NCBI GenBank assembly: GCA_002709695.1 | Contig: PAQF01000005.1 | Span: forward strand, 52,275-116,274 | Length of the DNA: 64,000 nucleotides | Direction of reading: 5' to 3' | Origin: Candidatus Poribacteria bacterium | Lineage (GTDB): Bacteria > Poribacteria > WGA-4E > UBA9662 | Part shown: one piece after another, positions 1 through 8,918 of the stretch | Layout: every line of letters begins with the position of its first letter | Position numbering within the stretch: the first letter of the stretch is position 1 | Notes under the pieces: model-generated | Told to the model about the DNA's origin: nothing | Database searches by the model: none | What the model saw: the letters and a program-made list of their open reading frames with translations, nothing else | Program-made: the position numbers and the translations under genes

Positions 1-545
1 CAGAACACGTAAGTCGTGTCGAATTTCAGGATAAGGGAATCCGTCCTCATCCAACTTTCGGTCACAGTTCAACTTGCTATACTAGCAATGAAATTGGACA
101 AATAGGTAAACTATAGAGAATAAAAGAAAATGGCACGGTGTCAATAATTTGAGCGGCAGTTGGCAACACAGTTTTAATCGGTTAGTTCCAACTCCAAGTC
201 CCATATTGGAACTTCACCTGTAAGCTTTATTGACATTATGATCGAAGGCCTAAGTCAAACCGATCACTATTTCCGACCCATTTATTCCAATTCTAAAGAT
301 GCCTATGAAATTAGTAAACAATGACCGATTATCAGGACAAATGTAAGTAGACATAACTGGATATTCGCGTATAATCCAAACACAAATAGCAACAGAGGAA
401 ATATTCTTATTACATCCGATGAAACAACGGTATCCTTCCTACCACAGAGAGGGACACTATTTGGAAATTTCCTTCGACAACTTAACTCATACAACAAAAA
501 ACGTAATAATCCTCCTCAACATCAAAATATCAATAAGGAACCCAC
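1..545. other. Left-edge region without a complete gene
   Basis: I see no complete gene here. On the + strand a frame is open from the window edge (base 3) to a TAG at 114-116. It encodes 37 residues including VEFQDKGIRPHPTFG and could be the C-terminus of a gene that starts outside the window, but I do not recognise it. The rest is AT-rich and non-coding by appearance. Short open frames on both strands between 300 and 700 have no ribosome binding site and no protein-like composition. The AAGGA at about 533-538 is the ribosome binding site of the next gene. Confidence 0.4.
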
Positions 546-1745
546 ATGAACACAACAATAAAAGATATCCAAACCATCATGACACAACCCAGTGGATCAC
601 GCTTGATCATCGTCAAGATTATAACTTCCGAGCCAGGATTACATGGTGTTGGTTGCGCAACATTTACGCAACGTTTCAACGCTGTACATACTGCGATTGA
701 AAAACATCTAAAACCTTTCTTGATAGGTAGAGACGTATCAAGAATCGAGGAAATCTGGCAAATGTCGATGGTAAATAGTTATTGGCGAAACGGTCCCGTA
801 TTGAACAATGCCATTTCGGGTGTTGACCAAGCATTATGGGATATTAAAGGCAAACAAGCAAACATGCCAGTATATCAATTACTAGGTGGTAAATGTCGTG
901 AAGCAGCAGCCGTATATGGCCATGCGGGAGGAAGCACTCCGCAGGCAGTAGCCGACGACATACAAAATTTCTCTGAACAAGGATATCATTATATCCGTGT
1001 TCAAATGGGTGGATACGGAGGCCATGAGAGCCAAACTCGAAAACCAGAAGGATCACCAGATGGAGCTTATTTTGATCCACGTGCCTACATGCGCAGCACC
1101 TTGCAAATGCTAGAACATGTTCGCTCAGAAATCGGAGACCAAGTCGAGCTACTACATGACATTCACGAACGGCTTCAACCTATCGATGCTGTAAAATTTG
1201 CCAAAGATGTTGAGCAATTTAACCTCTTCTTTCTAGAGGATCCACTCGCTCCCGAAGACCTCGAATGGTTTACACATATAAGACAACAATGCTGCACACC
1301 TATCGCCATGGGGGAATTGTTTAACAATCCGCGTGAATGGCAACCGTTAATCGAAGGAAAATTGATCGACTTTATTCGCATGCACGTCAGTCAAATGGGT
1401 GGTATTACGCCTGCTCGAAACGTAGCCATGTTTGCTAACATGTACGGTTTACGCACCGCATGGCATGGCCCTGGCGACACGTCTCCAGTCGGTCATGCCG
1501 CTAACTTACACCTTGATTTATGGGCACCTAACTTTGGAGTTCAAGAATGGTGCCGTTTTTCAGAACTGGTTTATGAAATTTTTCCTGGCACACCAGAAGT
1601 TCGGAATGGATATATGTATCCTAATCAGAAACCAGGTCTAGGCATAGATGTTAACGAAGAACTTGCAGCTAAGTATCCGTGCCAAGACGCAATTGAACAT
1701 TGGACACAAACACGATTACCTGATGGCAGCCCTACACGTCCTTAG
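546..1745 (+). CDS. ManD/RspA-type sugar-acid dehydratase (enolase superfamily)
   Basis: This 399-residue protein belongs to the mandelate racemase/enolase superfamily, which removes a proton next to a carboxylate and here would eliminate water from a sugar acid such as D-mannonate or D-gluconate. The Mg2+ ligands of the barrel are visible: Asp205 in HDIHERL, Glu231 in LEDPLAP and Glu257 in MGELF. His207 and His307 (AWHGPGDTSP) are candidate acid/base residues. The N-terminal capping domain covers about residues 1-125. Length and the HDIHERL and WHGPGD motifs match the D-mannonate dehydratase ManD/RspA group. Many RspA-like members have little or no measurable dehydratase activity, so the substrate is uncertain. 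The ATG follows an AAGGA site. It stands alone, but the AKR, Gfo/Idh and SMP-30 genes within 18 kb also suggest sugar and sugar-acid catabolism. Confidence 0.85.
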   Translation: MNTTIKDIQTIMTQPSGSRLIIVKIITSEPGLHGVGCATFTQRFNAVHTAIEKHLKPFLIGRDVSRIEEIWQMSMVNSYWRNGPVLNNAISGVDQALWDIKGKQANMPVYQLLGGKCREAAAVYGHAGGSTPQAVADDIQNFSEQGYHYIRVQMGGYGGHESQTRKPEGSPDGAYFDPRAYMRSTLQMLEHVRSEIGDQVELLHDIHERLQPIDAVKFAKDVEQFNLFFLEDPLAPEDLEWFTHIRQQCCTPIAMGELFNNPREWQPLIEGKLIDFIRMHVSQMGGITPARNVAMFANMYGLRTAWHGPGDTSPVGHAANLHLDLWAPNFGVQEWCRFSELVYEIFPGTPEVRNGYMYPNQKPGLGIDVNEELAAKYPCQDAIEHWTQTRLPDGSPTRP

Positions 1746-1968
1746 TCTCAATCTCACTAGCATACAAGATCTTCTGCACATTGGCAGTTAATCCAGTGAC
1801 TTGATACTTTGGAATAAGACTTAATCACAAAATCATGAGTGGTAGGCTCTTTCTGTTATTAATCGCCTCTTGTATTCTATGGAAATTAATCTCTCTCCTG
1901 AGAAATACCGACTTCTTCGTCCATTTAGTCTTTCACGTCGACAGATTTGCATTATATTTTTTCACAAA

Positions 1969-1977
1969 TGGTATAAT
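1969..1977 (+). promoter_or_regulatory. Extended -10 promoter upstream of the penicillin-binding protein
   Basis: TGGTATAAT is a perfect extended -10 element (TG-n-TATAAT), with a weak -35 candidate TTGCAT at 1947-1952 (19-base spacer). It lies about 85 bases before the ATG at 2062. It is the only recognisable signal in the 316-base gap between the dehydratase and the penicillin-binding protein; the rest of that gap shows nothing I can interpret. Confidence 0.5.
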
Positions 1978-2061
1978 GAACCAGTAATTTTGAGGTAAGC
2001 AATCAGTGCTAAAATTAGCGTAGTTTCAGTATCGCACACGTAGTAAACAAATAGGCAGGAT

Positions 2062-4473
2062 ATGAACAGCCATTTACTGAAAATAGCCGCAGGTGTACAT
2101 CTTATTTTTGTCTTTTGCATAGCGATCTTTTTCTTCACAGTTGGTTTTATATGCGGAGCAACATTTAGATCCTGGAACGATATAAAAACAATCAATTTAG
2201 ATCAACTGGAATATAGCCAAGTTGATACTTGGAAACAACATCTGGAAATTTATGCTGCTGCTGCCACCATCCAAATTGGTGATAATGTCGATTTTCTGAT
2301 CAATAAATTGAAACGTCTAGAATACCAAGAGATGCCAAGGGAAAACACCAAAAAGCTACAAGCAGGTCAGTACATACGCCAAGGAGAAAAAGACGGAGAG
2401 ATAAAAAAACTCGTTGTATACTTGCAAGGATTTCATTACCCCCGTGCAGATAAAAAACCTTACATCATTAATATCAGCCTAAACAAAACAAAAATCGCGA
2501 CAATTAAAAAGGAAAATGGTATTAATCTCAACAGTTTTGACTTAGCTCCAGAATTAATGAGCGAAATTTACGATAAAGGAGGTGCTGCTCGCGAAATCGT
2601 AACGCTTTCTGAAATTCCAGACACACTCATCCAAGCCTTTCTCGCTGTTGAAGACAAACGCTTTTATGAACACTGGGGAGTAGACGTCCGACGTGTTTTT
2701 GGATCTCTCTTATATAATATTCAGAATCTTGGACAGGGAAGCTTGCAAGGGGCAAGTACAATCACTCAACAACTATCGAAAAACATATACCTCAGCCCAC
2801 ATCAAAGGTACATCAGAAAAATTAAAGAAGCTTTACTGGCAGTCCGGATTGAAACCCGCTTTTCCAAAGATGAGATAATGGAACGCTACCTGAATTTTAT
2901 CAATTTGGGACGTTATGGTTCACGAGATTTGCTTGGTGTTCAGGAAGCCGCAAAAAGTTACTTTGGGAAGACGGCATCTGAACTCAACATTCATGAATGC
3001 GCCACCTTAGCAGGAATACCTAAATCACCTCCTCGCTATTCTCCAATTCGAAATCCAGAAAATTGTAAAACTCGACGCAACCTTGTTATCCGACTGATGA
3101 GAGACGAAAACTTTATTTCGGACAAACAATACCAGACAAATATTACCAAACCAATTGAGGTTGAAAAATCACAGAGCAAACAAATCAGAGGATCATCGCA
3201 TTTTCTCGATTACGTACACGAACAACTCAGAAATATTCCCTTACTTGCAGGACAACTGTACAACAATGGACTAAAAGTATATACAACCATTGACCTATCA
3301 ATGCAACAAATAGCTGAAACTGCCGTTGCTGACCATTTGCGTGAGTTAGACAAAGGTTATAAAGATTTACCTAACTACGATGAGAACAAAATTTTGGATT
3401 CGGGCATTAACCCAATCGAAAACTACCTACAAGCAGCCTTAATCGCTATTGACCCGAAAACAGGTTACATCAAAGCAATGGTCGGCGGCCGAGACTATTA
3501 TATTACAAGGCAAAAAGTTAATTTTTTCAACCGTGCGGTACAAGCTCAGCGCCAACCCGGATCAGCATTCAAACCAATTGTTTTCGCCGCGATGTTTCAA
3601 GCCCCCCCCCTCGCCACACCAGCAACCATAGTCGTTGACGAACCTTGGTTCACTGAAGGAATACCTGGAACACGTTGGGCTCCAGGTAACTACAAAGGGC
3701 GTTACTATGGTGATGTAACCGTTCGAACAATCTTAGAAAAGTCAATTAATGTCGCCACTGCACGATTAGCAAACGAGACAAAAACCAATCTCAACGGTGT
3801 TGCTGAAGGAATAGTTCGAACCGTACAACTAGCAACGAATATGGGTATAGAGAGTCGATTGTTCCCTTATCCCGCTTTATCACTAGGAGCCTCGGATGTC
3901 AGATTAATCGAGCTCACTAATGCTTATGCCGTATTTGCAAATTATGGAATTTATACCGAGCAAACCAGCATACGCTATGTAGAAGACCGTAACGGAGATA
4001 TTCTCATCGACAATACAATACAACGACGCCGTGTCTTGGATGGAAAAATCGCGTATCTATTGAGCAATTTGCTTGAAGGAGTGATTAAAAATGGTACGGG
4101 AAGACGTGCCAGGGTTATGGGAGTAAAGAGACCAGTAGCAGGTAAAACTGGTACTACAAACGATTTTACAGATGCTTGGTTTGTCGGGTATGACCCCAAT
4201 TTGTCCGTAGGCGTCTGGGTTGGGTTCGATGATCCTCAAAAAAGTACCGATTATGAAGGAGCCACTGCAGCATTACCAATTTGGGCCAGATTCATGAAAG
4301 AAGCAATGCGTGGTGAAATCCAAGATTTTGTTGTACCCAATGGAATAACCTTTCGTGAAATTGATAAAGAAACTGGTTTGTTGCGATCGGAAGAATGCCC
4401 AAAGAATCAGACTATCCAAGAAGCATTCCTAGCTGATTACGAACCAAAGATGATATGTAATGCCCACAATTAA
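2062..4473 (+). CDS. Class A penicillin-binding protein (PBP1A-like)
   Basis: This bifunctional peptidoglycan synthase of 803 residues polymerises glycan strands and cross-links stem peptides on the outer face of the cytoplasmic membrane. One N-terminal membrane anchor lies at about residues 8-35. A GT51 glycosyltransferase domain follows, with catalytic Glu197 in AVEDKRFYEHWG and the QGASTITQQLSKN motif. The transpeptidase domain has all three motifs: S501-A-F-K504 (active serine), S561-I-N563 and K695-T-G697. About 160 residues between the anchor and the GT51 core match the UB2H-like insertion seen in PBP1B proteins, so a 1B-type role is possible. A run of nine C residues at 3602-3610 falls between the SxxK and SxN motifs; the frame is intact as given. 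It is followed 10 bases later by uvrB. Confidence 0.92.
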   Translation: MNSHLLKIAAGVHLIFVFCIAIFFFTVGFICGATFRSWNDIKTINLDQLEYSQVDTWKQHLEIYAAAATIQIGDNVDFLINKLKRLEYQEMPRENTKKLQAGQYIRQGEKDGEIKKLVVYLQGFHYPRADKKPYIINISLNKTKIATIKKENGINLNSFDLAPELMSEIYDKGGAAREIVTLSEIPDTLIQAFLAVEDKRFYEHWGVDVRRVFGSLLYNIQNLGQGSLQGASTITQQLSKNIYLSPHQRYIRKIKEALLAVRIETRFSKDEIMERYLNFINLGRYGSRDLLGVQEAAKSYFGKTASELNIHECATLAGIPKSPPRYSPIRNPENCKTRRNLVIRLMRDENFISDKQYQTNITKPIEVEKSQSKQIRGSSHFLDYVHEQLRNIPLLAGQLYNNGLKVYTTIDLSMQQIAETAVADHLRELDKGYKDLPNYDENKILDSGINPIENYLQAALIAIDPKTGYIKAMVGGRDYYITRQKVNFFNRAVQAQRQPGSAFKPIVFAAMFQAPPLATPATIVVDEPWFTEGIPGTRWAPGNYKGRYYGDVTVRTILEKSINVATARLANETKTNLNGVAEGIVRTVQLATNMGIESRLFPYPALSLGASDVRLIELTNAYAVFANYGIYTEQTSIRYVEDRNGDILIDNTIQRRRVLDGKIAYLLSNLLEGVIKNGTGRRARVMGVKRPVAGKTGTTNDFTDAWFVGYDPNLSVGVWVGFDDPQKSTDYEGATAALPIWARFMKEAMRGEIQDFVVPNGITFREIDKETGLLRSEECPKNQTIQEAFLADYEPKMICNAHN

Positions 4474-4483
4474 CTGAGGAAAA

Positions 4484-6469
4484 ATGGAAACGTTTGAATT
4501 AATTTCGGATTACTTACCAAAAGGAGACCAACCTCAAGCAATTGATAAACTTACAACAGGATTACTTAATGGAAACCGGTTCCAGTCTCTGCTTGGCGTA
4601 ACGGGTTCAGGTAAAACATTTACCATGGCAAATGTAATTCAGGAGGTGCAAAGACCTACATTGGTTATTTCGCCCAATAAAACGCTCGCAGCCCAACTTT
4701 ACAACGAATTTCGCGATTTTTTCCCAAATAACGCGGTACATTACTTCGTTAGTTATTACGATTTTTACCGTCCAGAAGCCTATATTCCAACAACCGATTT
4801 CTATGTTGAAAAAGAGGTGGACATCAACGAGGAAATTAACAAATTACGGTTAGCCTCAACCGCAGCAGTCCTTTCACGCCATGACGTTATTACTGTTGCC
4901 AGTGTTTCATGCATCTATGGTCTTGGAGATCCTGAAATTTATAGTAACCAATGCGTGGAAATTGAAATTGGTAATGTCATCAAAAGGCATGACCTGTTAA
5001 GGAAATTAGTTGACATCCAATACGCACGGAATGAAGTTGGGTTTTCTCATGGGACTTTCCGAGCCAAAGGCGATGTTATCGAAGTATTTCCAGCTTATAC
5101 AGATTTCGCTTATCGGATCGAGTTATTTGGAGATGAAATTGATCGAATAAGTGAAATTGACACCTTAACTGGAGAAATTCTTGACAACCATGACAGACTT
5201 ATAATCTTCCCCGCAAAACATTTCATGACTGAGGAAGCACGCGTAGAACAAGCATTACTTGACATTGAAGTCGAGCTACAAAACCAAATCGAGTTCTTCA
5301 GATCCCAAGACAAACTGCTTGAAGCACAACGCATTGAACAGCGAACCAGATACGATCTAGAAATGATTCGTGAAACTGGATATTGTCAAGGAATCGAAAA
5401 TTACTCAAGACACTTTACTGGCTTGCAAATTGGCGAACCACCTTATTGCTTAATCAATTATTTTCCGGATGATCTACTGATTATAATAGATGAATCACAC
5501 GTAACCATCCCCCAAATTAACGGGATGTACAAAGGAGATAGGTCGAGAAAAAAAACACTAGTTGATTACGGGTTCCGTCTCCCATCAGCACTCGATAATC
5601 GCCCACTTCGCTATGAAGAATTTGAGGACCTTATTAATCAAGCGGTTTTCGTGTCTGCTACACCGGGTCACTATGAACTAGAACATAGCAACCAAGTCGT
5701 TGAACAAATCATCCGACCAACTGGACTTATTGACCCCAAGGTTTCAGTCCATCCAGTCACCAAGCAAGTAGATCATCTAATTGGCGTAGTAAAAAAACGA
5801 ATCACCAAAAATCAACGTGTTTTAGTCACCACACTTACCAAAAGGACAGCAGAAGATCTAAGTGAATACTTCACAGAGGTTGGAATTAAAGCCAATTACC
5901 TACATTCCGATATTGATACTATTGAAAGAGCTAAGATCTTAAAAGAACTCCGTCAAGGCATCTTTGACGTACTTATTGGTATTAACCTGCTACGTGAGGG
6001 GTTAGATTTACCAGAAGTGTCGTTGGTTGCCGTCTTAGATGCAGATCAAGCAGGCTTTCTCCGATCAGAAACCTCATTAACTCAAACAGCAGGACGTGCT
6101 GCACGTAATGTTGATGGGGAAGTCATTCTTTACGCGGATAACTTGACACCAGCAATCGAACATACAATCAACGAAACGAAACGTCGACGCAAAATTCAGA
6201 TGACATATAACGAAACCAACAACATCACTCCTGTAACCATCCAAAAAGCAATCCGTGACATGATTGACCAAAACGCACCCGAAGAGGCGAAAATCCTTCA
6301 AGTTGCCGAGCCGCCCACATCATATAAAACTGAGCCTGAAGAACAAGACAACGAGACACTAATTGCCGAACTGAAGGTGAAGATGCAAAAAGCAGCTATC
6401 GAAATGAAGTTTGAAGACGCAGCAATTTTTCGCGATCAAATTATCGCATTAGAGGCTAAACAAACATGA
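4484..6469 (+). CDS. uvrB: UvrB, excinuclease ABC subunit B
   Basis: This 661-residue protein has the usual UvrB length. It is the damage-verifying helicase-like subunit of nucleotide excision repair: it is loaded by UvrA and recruits UvrC. Walker A is GVTGSGKT at residues 38-45. The beta-hairpin region YYDFYRPEAYIP that probes the damaged strand follows. The DEAD-type motif is D336-E-S-H339. The C-terminal helicase motifs include GINLLREGLDLPEVSLVAVLDAD, quoted here in part: the stretch from GINLLREGLD onward. The UVR motif that binds UvrC is at the C-terminus (about residues 627-661). A GAGGA site precedes the ATG. The TGA stop overlaps the ATG of the next gene by four bases (ATGA), so the two are probably translationally coupled. 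The short 10-base gap to the penicillin-binding protein suggests one operon. Confidence 0.97.
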   Translation: METFELISDYLPKGDQPQAIDKLTTGLLNGNRFQSLLGVTGSGKTFTMANVIQEVQRPTLVISPNKTLAAQLYNEFRDFFPNNAVHYFVSYYDFYRPEAYIPTTDFYVEKEVDINEEINKLRLASTAAVLSRHDVITVASVSCIYGLGDPEIYSNQCVEIEIGNVIKRHDLLRKLVDIQYARNEVGFSHGTFRAKGDVIEVFPAYTDFAYRIELFGDEIDRISEIDTLTGEILDNHDRLIIFPAKHFMTEEARVEQALLDIEVELQNQIEFFRSQDKLLEAQRIEQRTRYDLEMIRETGYCQGIENYSRHFTGLQIGEPPYCLINYFPDDLLIIIDESHVTIPQINGMYKGDRSRKKTLVDYGFRLPSALDNRPLRYEEFEDLINQAVFVSATPGHYELEHSNQVVEQIIRPTGLIDPKVSVHPVTKQVDHLIGVVKKRITKNQRVLVTTLTKRTAEDLSEYFTEVGIKANYLHSDIDTIERAKILKELRQGIFDVLIGINLLREGLDLPEVSLVAVLDADQAGFLRSETSLTQTAGRAARNVDGEVILYADNLTPAIEHTINETKRRRKIQMTYNETNNITPVTIQKAIRDMIDQNAPEEAKILQVAEPPTSYKTEPEEQDNETLIAELKVKMQKAAIEMKFEDAAIFRDQIIALEAKQT

Positions 6470-7161
6470 ATTCAGGACGTTTTGCTAACGATATTATTAC
6501 CTATATCCGTCAAAATATAGTTCCAATCGTAGCTGAGCAAGAAGATCCTCCAACACTCGACCAAGTCTGGCGTTTTCGTAGCCAAATTCATGGTTTAGAC
6601 CTTTTGATAATCCAAACAAATTTACCAGCCAGCTTGGCACACATGGTAGAATCAATGCTATCCACAAGTGAAGCTCTCTGGAACTTAATTTCGGAAAATG
6701 AGGAAACTGTTACCAACCTTAAGGAATACTCACGTGTACGATCCCTTGCTGCCGAGGCGGAAGGGTTAACCAACCTTGAAGAGTTGATATCAGGCGAGGA
6801 CACAATACGAGACGTCATCATCAACAGCATTGCATTTATGTTAAACTGGAAATCAAATACAATTTGGGTCGATAGTGCAAAAAGATCAAGACAGACTCTA
6901 GCTAACAGCTACTTTCTTGAAATTCAAAATCGCATCTGGGAATTTCTCAAAATAGGGGCGCAACAGACCTCCGAGGTAGACCTAAACCGCATCAATCAAA
7001 TCCGGGAAAAAACAGAGAATTGCATACATCTTATTCGAGAAAGTGAAGTGACAATCGAAGCGCAAATCGCCATGCTTTTACAAATATATACGCTTATCTT
7101 GCGACTTCAACTTGGAACATTAATTCTACGCTTGGAGGAACTCATTACAGAAGAAGAGTAA
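6466..7161 (+). CDS. Helical protein of unknown function coupled to uvrB
   Basis: I do not recognise a family in this 231-residue protein. It has no signal peptide, no membrane segment and no cysteine- or histidine-rich motif. It looks almost entirely alpha-helical, with leucine/isoleucine heptad-like spacing near residues 170-231 and a glutamate-rich C-terminus. It is acidic overall. The start overlaps the uvrB stop (ATGA), which supports it being a real, co-translated gene. A soluble cytoplasmic protein that works alongside UvrB or depends on it stoichiometrically is conceivable, but position is the only evidence. A hairpin immediately after its stop probably ends this transcription unit. 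Confidence 0.75.
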   Translation: MNSGRFANDIITYIRQNIVPIVAEQEDPPTLDQVWRFRSQIHGLDLLIIQTNLPASLAHMVESMLSTSEALWNLISENEETVTNLKEYSRVRSLAAEAEGLTNLEELISGEDTIRDVIINSIAFMLNWKSNTIWVDSAKRSRQTLANSYFLEIQNRIWEFLKIGAQQTSEVDLNRINQIREKTENCIHLIRESEVTIEAQIAMLLQIYTLILRLQLGTLILRLEELITEEE

Positions 7162-7176
7162 GAGGCTCTTACTTTT
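7154..7176. terminator. Hairpin between convergent genes
   Basis: AGTAAGAG and CTCTTACT (7157-7164 and 7166-7173) form an eight-base inverted repeat. Three more pairs, one of them G-U, extend it, and a T-rich stretch follows on the + strand with A-rich sequence on the other side. It overlaps the stop codon of the + gene and sits beside the end of the - gene, which fits a compact bidirectional terminator. Confidence 0.45.
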
Positions 7177-7750
7177 ACTTCCGCCTTCTCGTACGCTTGC
7201 GGTTCTTTTGACGCGACTCCTCTTTGTTAGACCCATCATCCTCATCAATACCCTCAGCGTGACGACGTTGTTCTAAAGACCGACGAACTTGACGTCCATT
7301 TGATCCGGCCTGATCAACCACCCGTTTCCGTCTCCAATCAGACGATTGTGGACTCCGCGCACGCCTTCTCGTCTCAACAATTTTCTGTTCGGAAGGAGTC
7401 GCATATTGGGTTGGAGCACGCATAATCGGCGCTTCACTACGACGATAACTATCGTACGGGTTAGGATCTACATTCAAACGATCAGACGTTTGGTAACCAA
7501 GCACAGACGAAAATTGGCTGGACGAGACACCTCGATAATACTGCGACATCCGCCAAGCATCAGTAGCAAACGTCGGGCTACTAATGCCATTCCCACTATA
7601 GTAACTCCCAGCAACATATTCCATCACTGGGTCCGGCTCAACAGCAGATTGATCCAACGGGATATGGCGCACACTACACCCCAATAAGAACAACACACAC
7701 ACGAAAAACTTCGCAAGAATAAAAGCTTTCATCCTCAGAAGAAAGTACAT
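7175..7750 (-). CDS. Small lipoprotein with a basic, disordered body
   Basis: The protein starts with a lipoprotein signal: a hydrophobic stretch ending in L-L-G-C with the lipid-modified Cys at residue 25. The rest is polar and low in complexity, with Tyr/Ser/Arg-rich stretches and a C-terminus dominated by Arg and Lys, which suggests a disordered tail that could bind peptidoglycan, nucleic acid or acidic polysaccharide. No known domain is visible. An in-frame Met seven codons in (start at 7732) would give a more standard signal peptide; neither start has a strong ribosome binding site. It lies 19 bases downstream of the LysM lipoprotein gene on the same strand, so both probably share a transcript and may act together at the cell wall. 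Confidence 0.6.
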   Translation of the reverse strand: MYFLLRMKAFILAKFFVCVLFLLGCSVRHIPLDQSAVEPDPVMEYVAGSYYSGNGISSPTFATDAWRMSQYYRGVSSSQFSSVLGYQTSDRLNVDPNPYDSYRRSEAPIMRAPTQYATPSEQKIVETRRRARSPQSSDWRRKRVVDQAGSNGRQVRRSLEQRRHAEGIDEDDGSNKEESRQKNRKRTRRRK

Positions 7751-7769
7751 TTAGGATAAACCTGCTTAG

Positions 7770-8663
7770 CTATTCTGCTGCAACCTCATCACCCCATGCT
7801 TTTCCTCTAGGAACGATCAGCTGTTGTCCCACAAACAACCGATTGGGGTTAAAATCATAATAGTCTTGGTTGGCTTCTACTAAACGCAGCTGGTATTGTC
7901 GGTCACTGCTACCGTAAACTTCGGGGCGAGCAGATATCGCCGGCAAAGTATCTCCAGGGCGTACTCTATAGAGTTTGACTTTATCCGGTGCTTGAATTGT
8001 GAAGTTAAATTTGTACGGTGTTGTCAGCGCATTCCCTGCAGTATCTTCAATACCCGAAACAGTAATTGAGTAAACATTACCAGCAGTCATATATTCGTCA
8101 GCGGTAAACGTAATAGTGTTGCCACTGCCCGTTGCTTTACCAGTGATTTCGGCAGATTCTGAAGTCACAAAAACCGAACCAGTGCCCGAATTGACCGCTT
8201 CGTTAAAAGTAATCGTAAGCGAATTCATCACCTGCATAGAATCTTCATATTCACTAATGGTTTCATTACCAGATGGATCCGTAGTAGTTACCTCTGGCGG
8301 CGTGGCATCAGTATAAGTAAACTTCTGTGTTAGCGAGACCTGTTCCCTCTTATCTTCTGGTTGACCTTTGTTCGCCACTTTAACTGTCGCTGTTTGCCCC
8401 GCTGTACCAGCAGGAGCCTCACAGGTAATTTGAGTTTCACTCGGAACATTTATACTTTGAGCGTTTTTACCATCAAAAGTTACAATGACACCGTTTTTTA
8501 TGTCGAAATCTTCTCCGGTAATTTTAACAGTGGTTCCCCCGGTTTCCGGGCCAGTAGTTGGGCTCATTCCTGACGGTATAGGAGGGGGAGTACCACATCC
8601 AGCCAGCCACACCACAACAAAAACCAAAGAAAAAGTTAAGGCAATGCCCTTGAATCGATTCAT
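7770..8663 (-). CDS. Lipoprotein with IPT/TIG, Ig-like and LysM domains
   Basis: This envelope lipoprotein probably binds peptidoglycan. I chose the ATG at 8663 because GGAGGA (8671-8676) lies 7 bases upstream of it, while the in-frame ATGs at 8669 and 8678 are too close or lie beyond that site. From this start the lipobox is LAGC with Cys23. An IPT/TIG domain follows (P-x-x-G-P-E-x-G-G-x-x-V-x-I-x-G, about residues 31-118), then a bacterial Ig-like Big_5 domain (about 123-227, with SLTITFNEAV). A C-terminal LysM domain begins YRVRPGDTLPAIS and ends GQQLIVPRG. The LysM would grip cell-wall glycan while the Ig-like domains act as a stalk. It is the first gene of a likely two-gene unit with the next lipoprotein. 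Confidence 0.85.
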   Translation of the reverse strand: MNRFKGIALTFSLVFVVVWLAGCGTPPPIPSGMSPTTGPETGGTTVKITGEDFDIKNGVIVTFDGKNAQSINVPSETQITCEAPAGTAGQTATVKVANKGQPEDKREQVSLTQKFTYTDATPPEVTTTDPSGNETISEYEDSMQVMNSLTITFNEAVNSGTGSVFVTSESAEITGKATGSGNTITFTADEYMTAGNVYSITVSGIEDTAGNALTTPYKFNFTIQAPDKVKLYRVRPGDTLPAISARPEVYGSSDRQYQLRLVEANQDYYDFNPNRLFVGQQLIVPRGKAWGDEVAAE

Positions 8664-8918
8664 ATTCATTTCCTCCATAGACTCCTATAGATTCAGAATC
8701 CTTCTCTATTGCAAATAAAGTCGGGGACGCGTAAAACCTCTAGAAGATTATAAAATCCCTAAGATGAGATAGTATATCAGGTTAACCCAAAACTTGTCAA
8801 TTGTCAATATCTTATAATTTGTAAAATCTCTACCCCAACGTTATTCTTGTTCCAACCACAGTTTAATGAGTTATACACATTTTAAAATAATCTTATACCA
8901 GCGCAAATAAAACATAAC

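Noticed and set aside
303..700. Two short open frames (one on each strand) before the dehydratase gene
   Set aside because: No ribosome binding site, protein-unlike composition, and one overlaps the well-supported dehydratase start.
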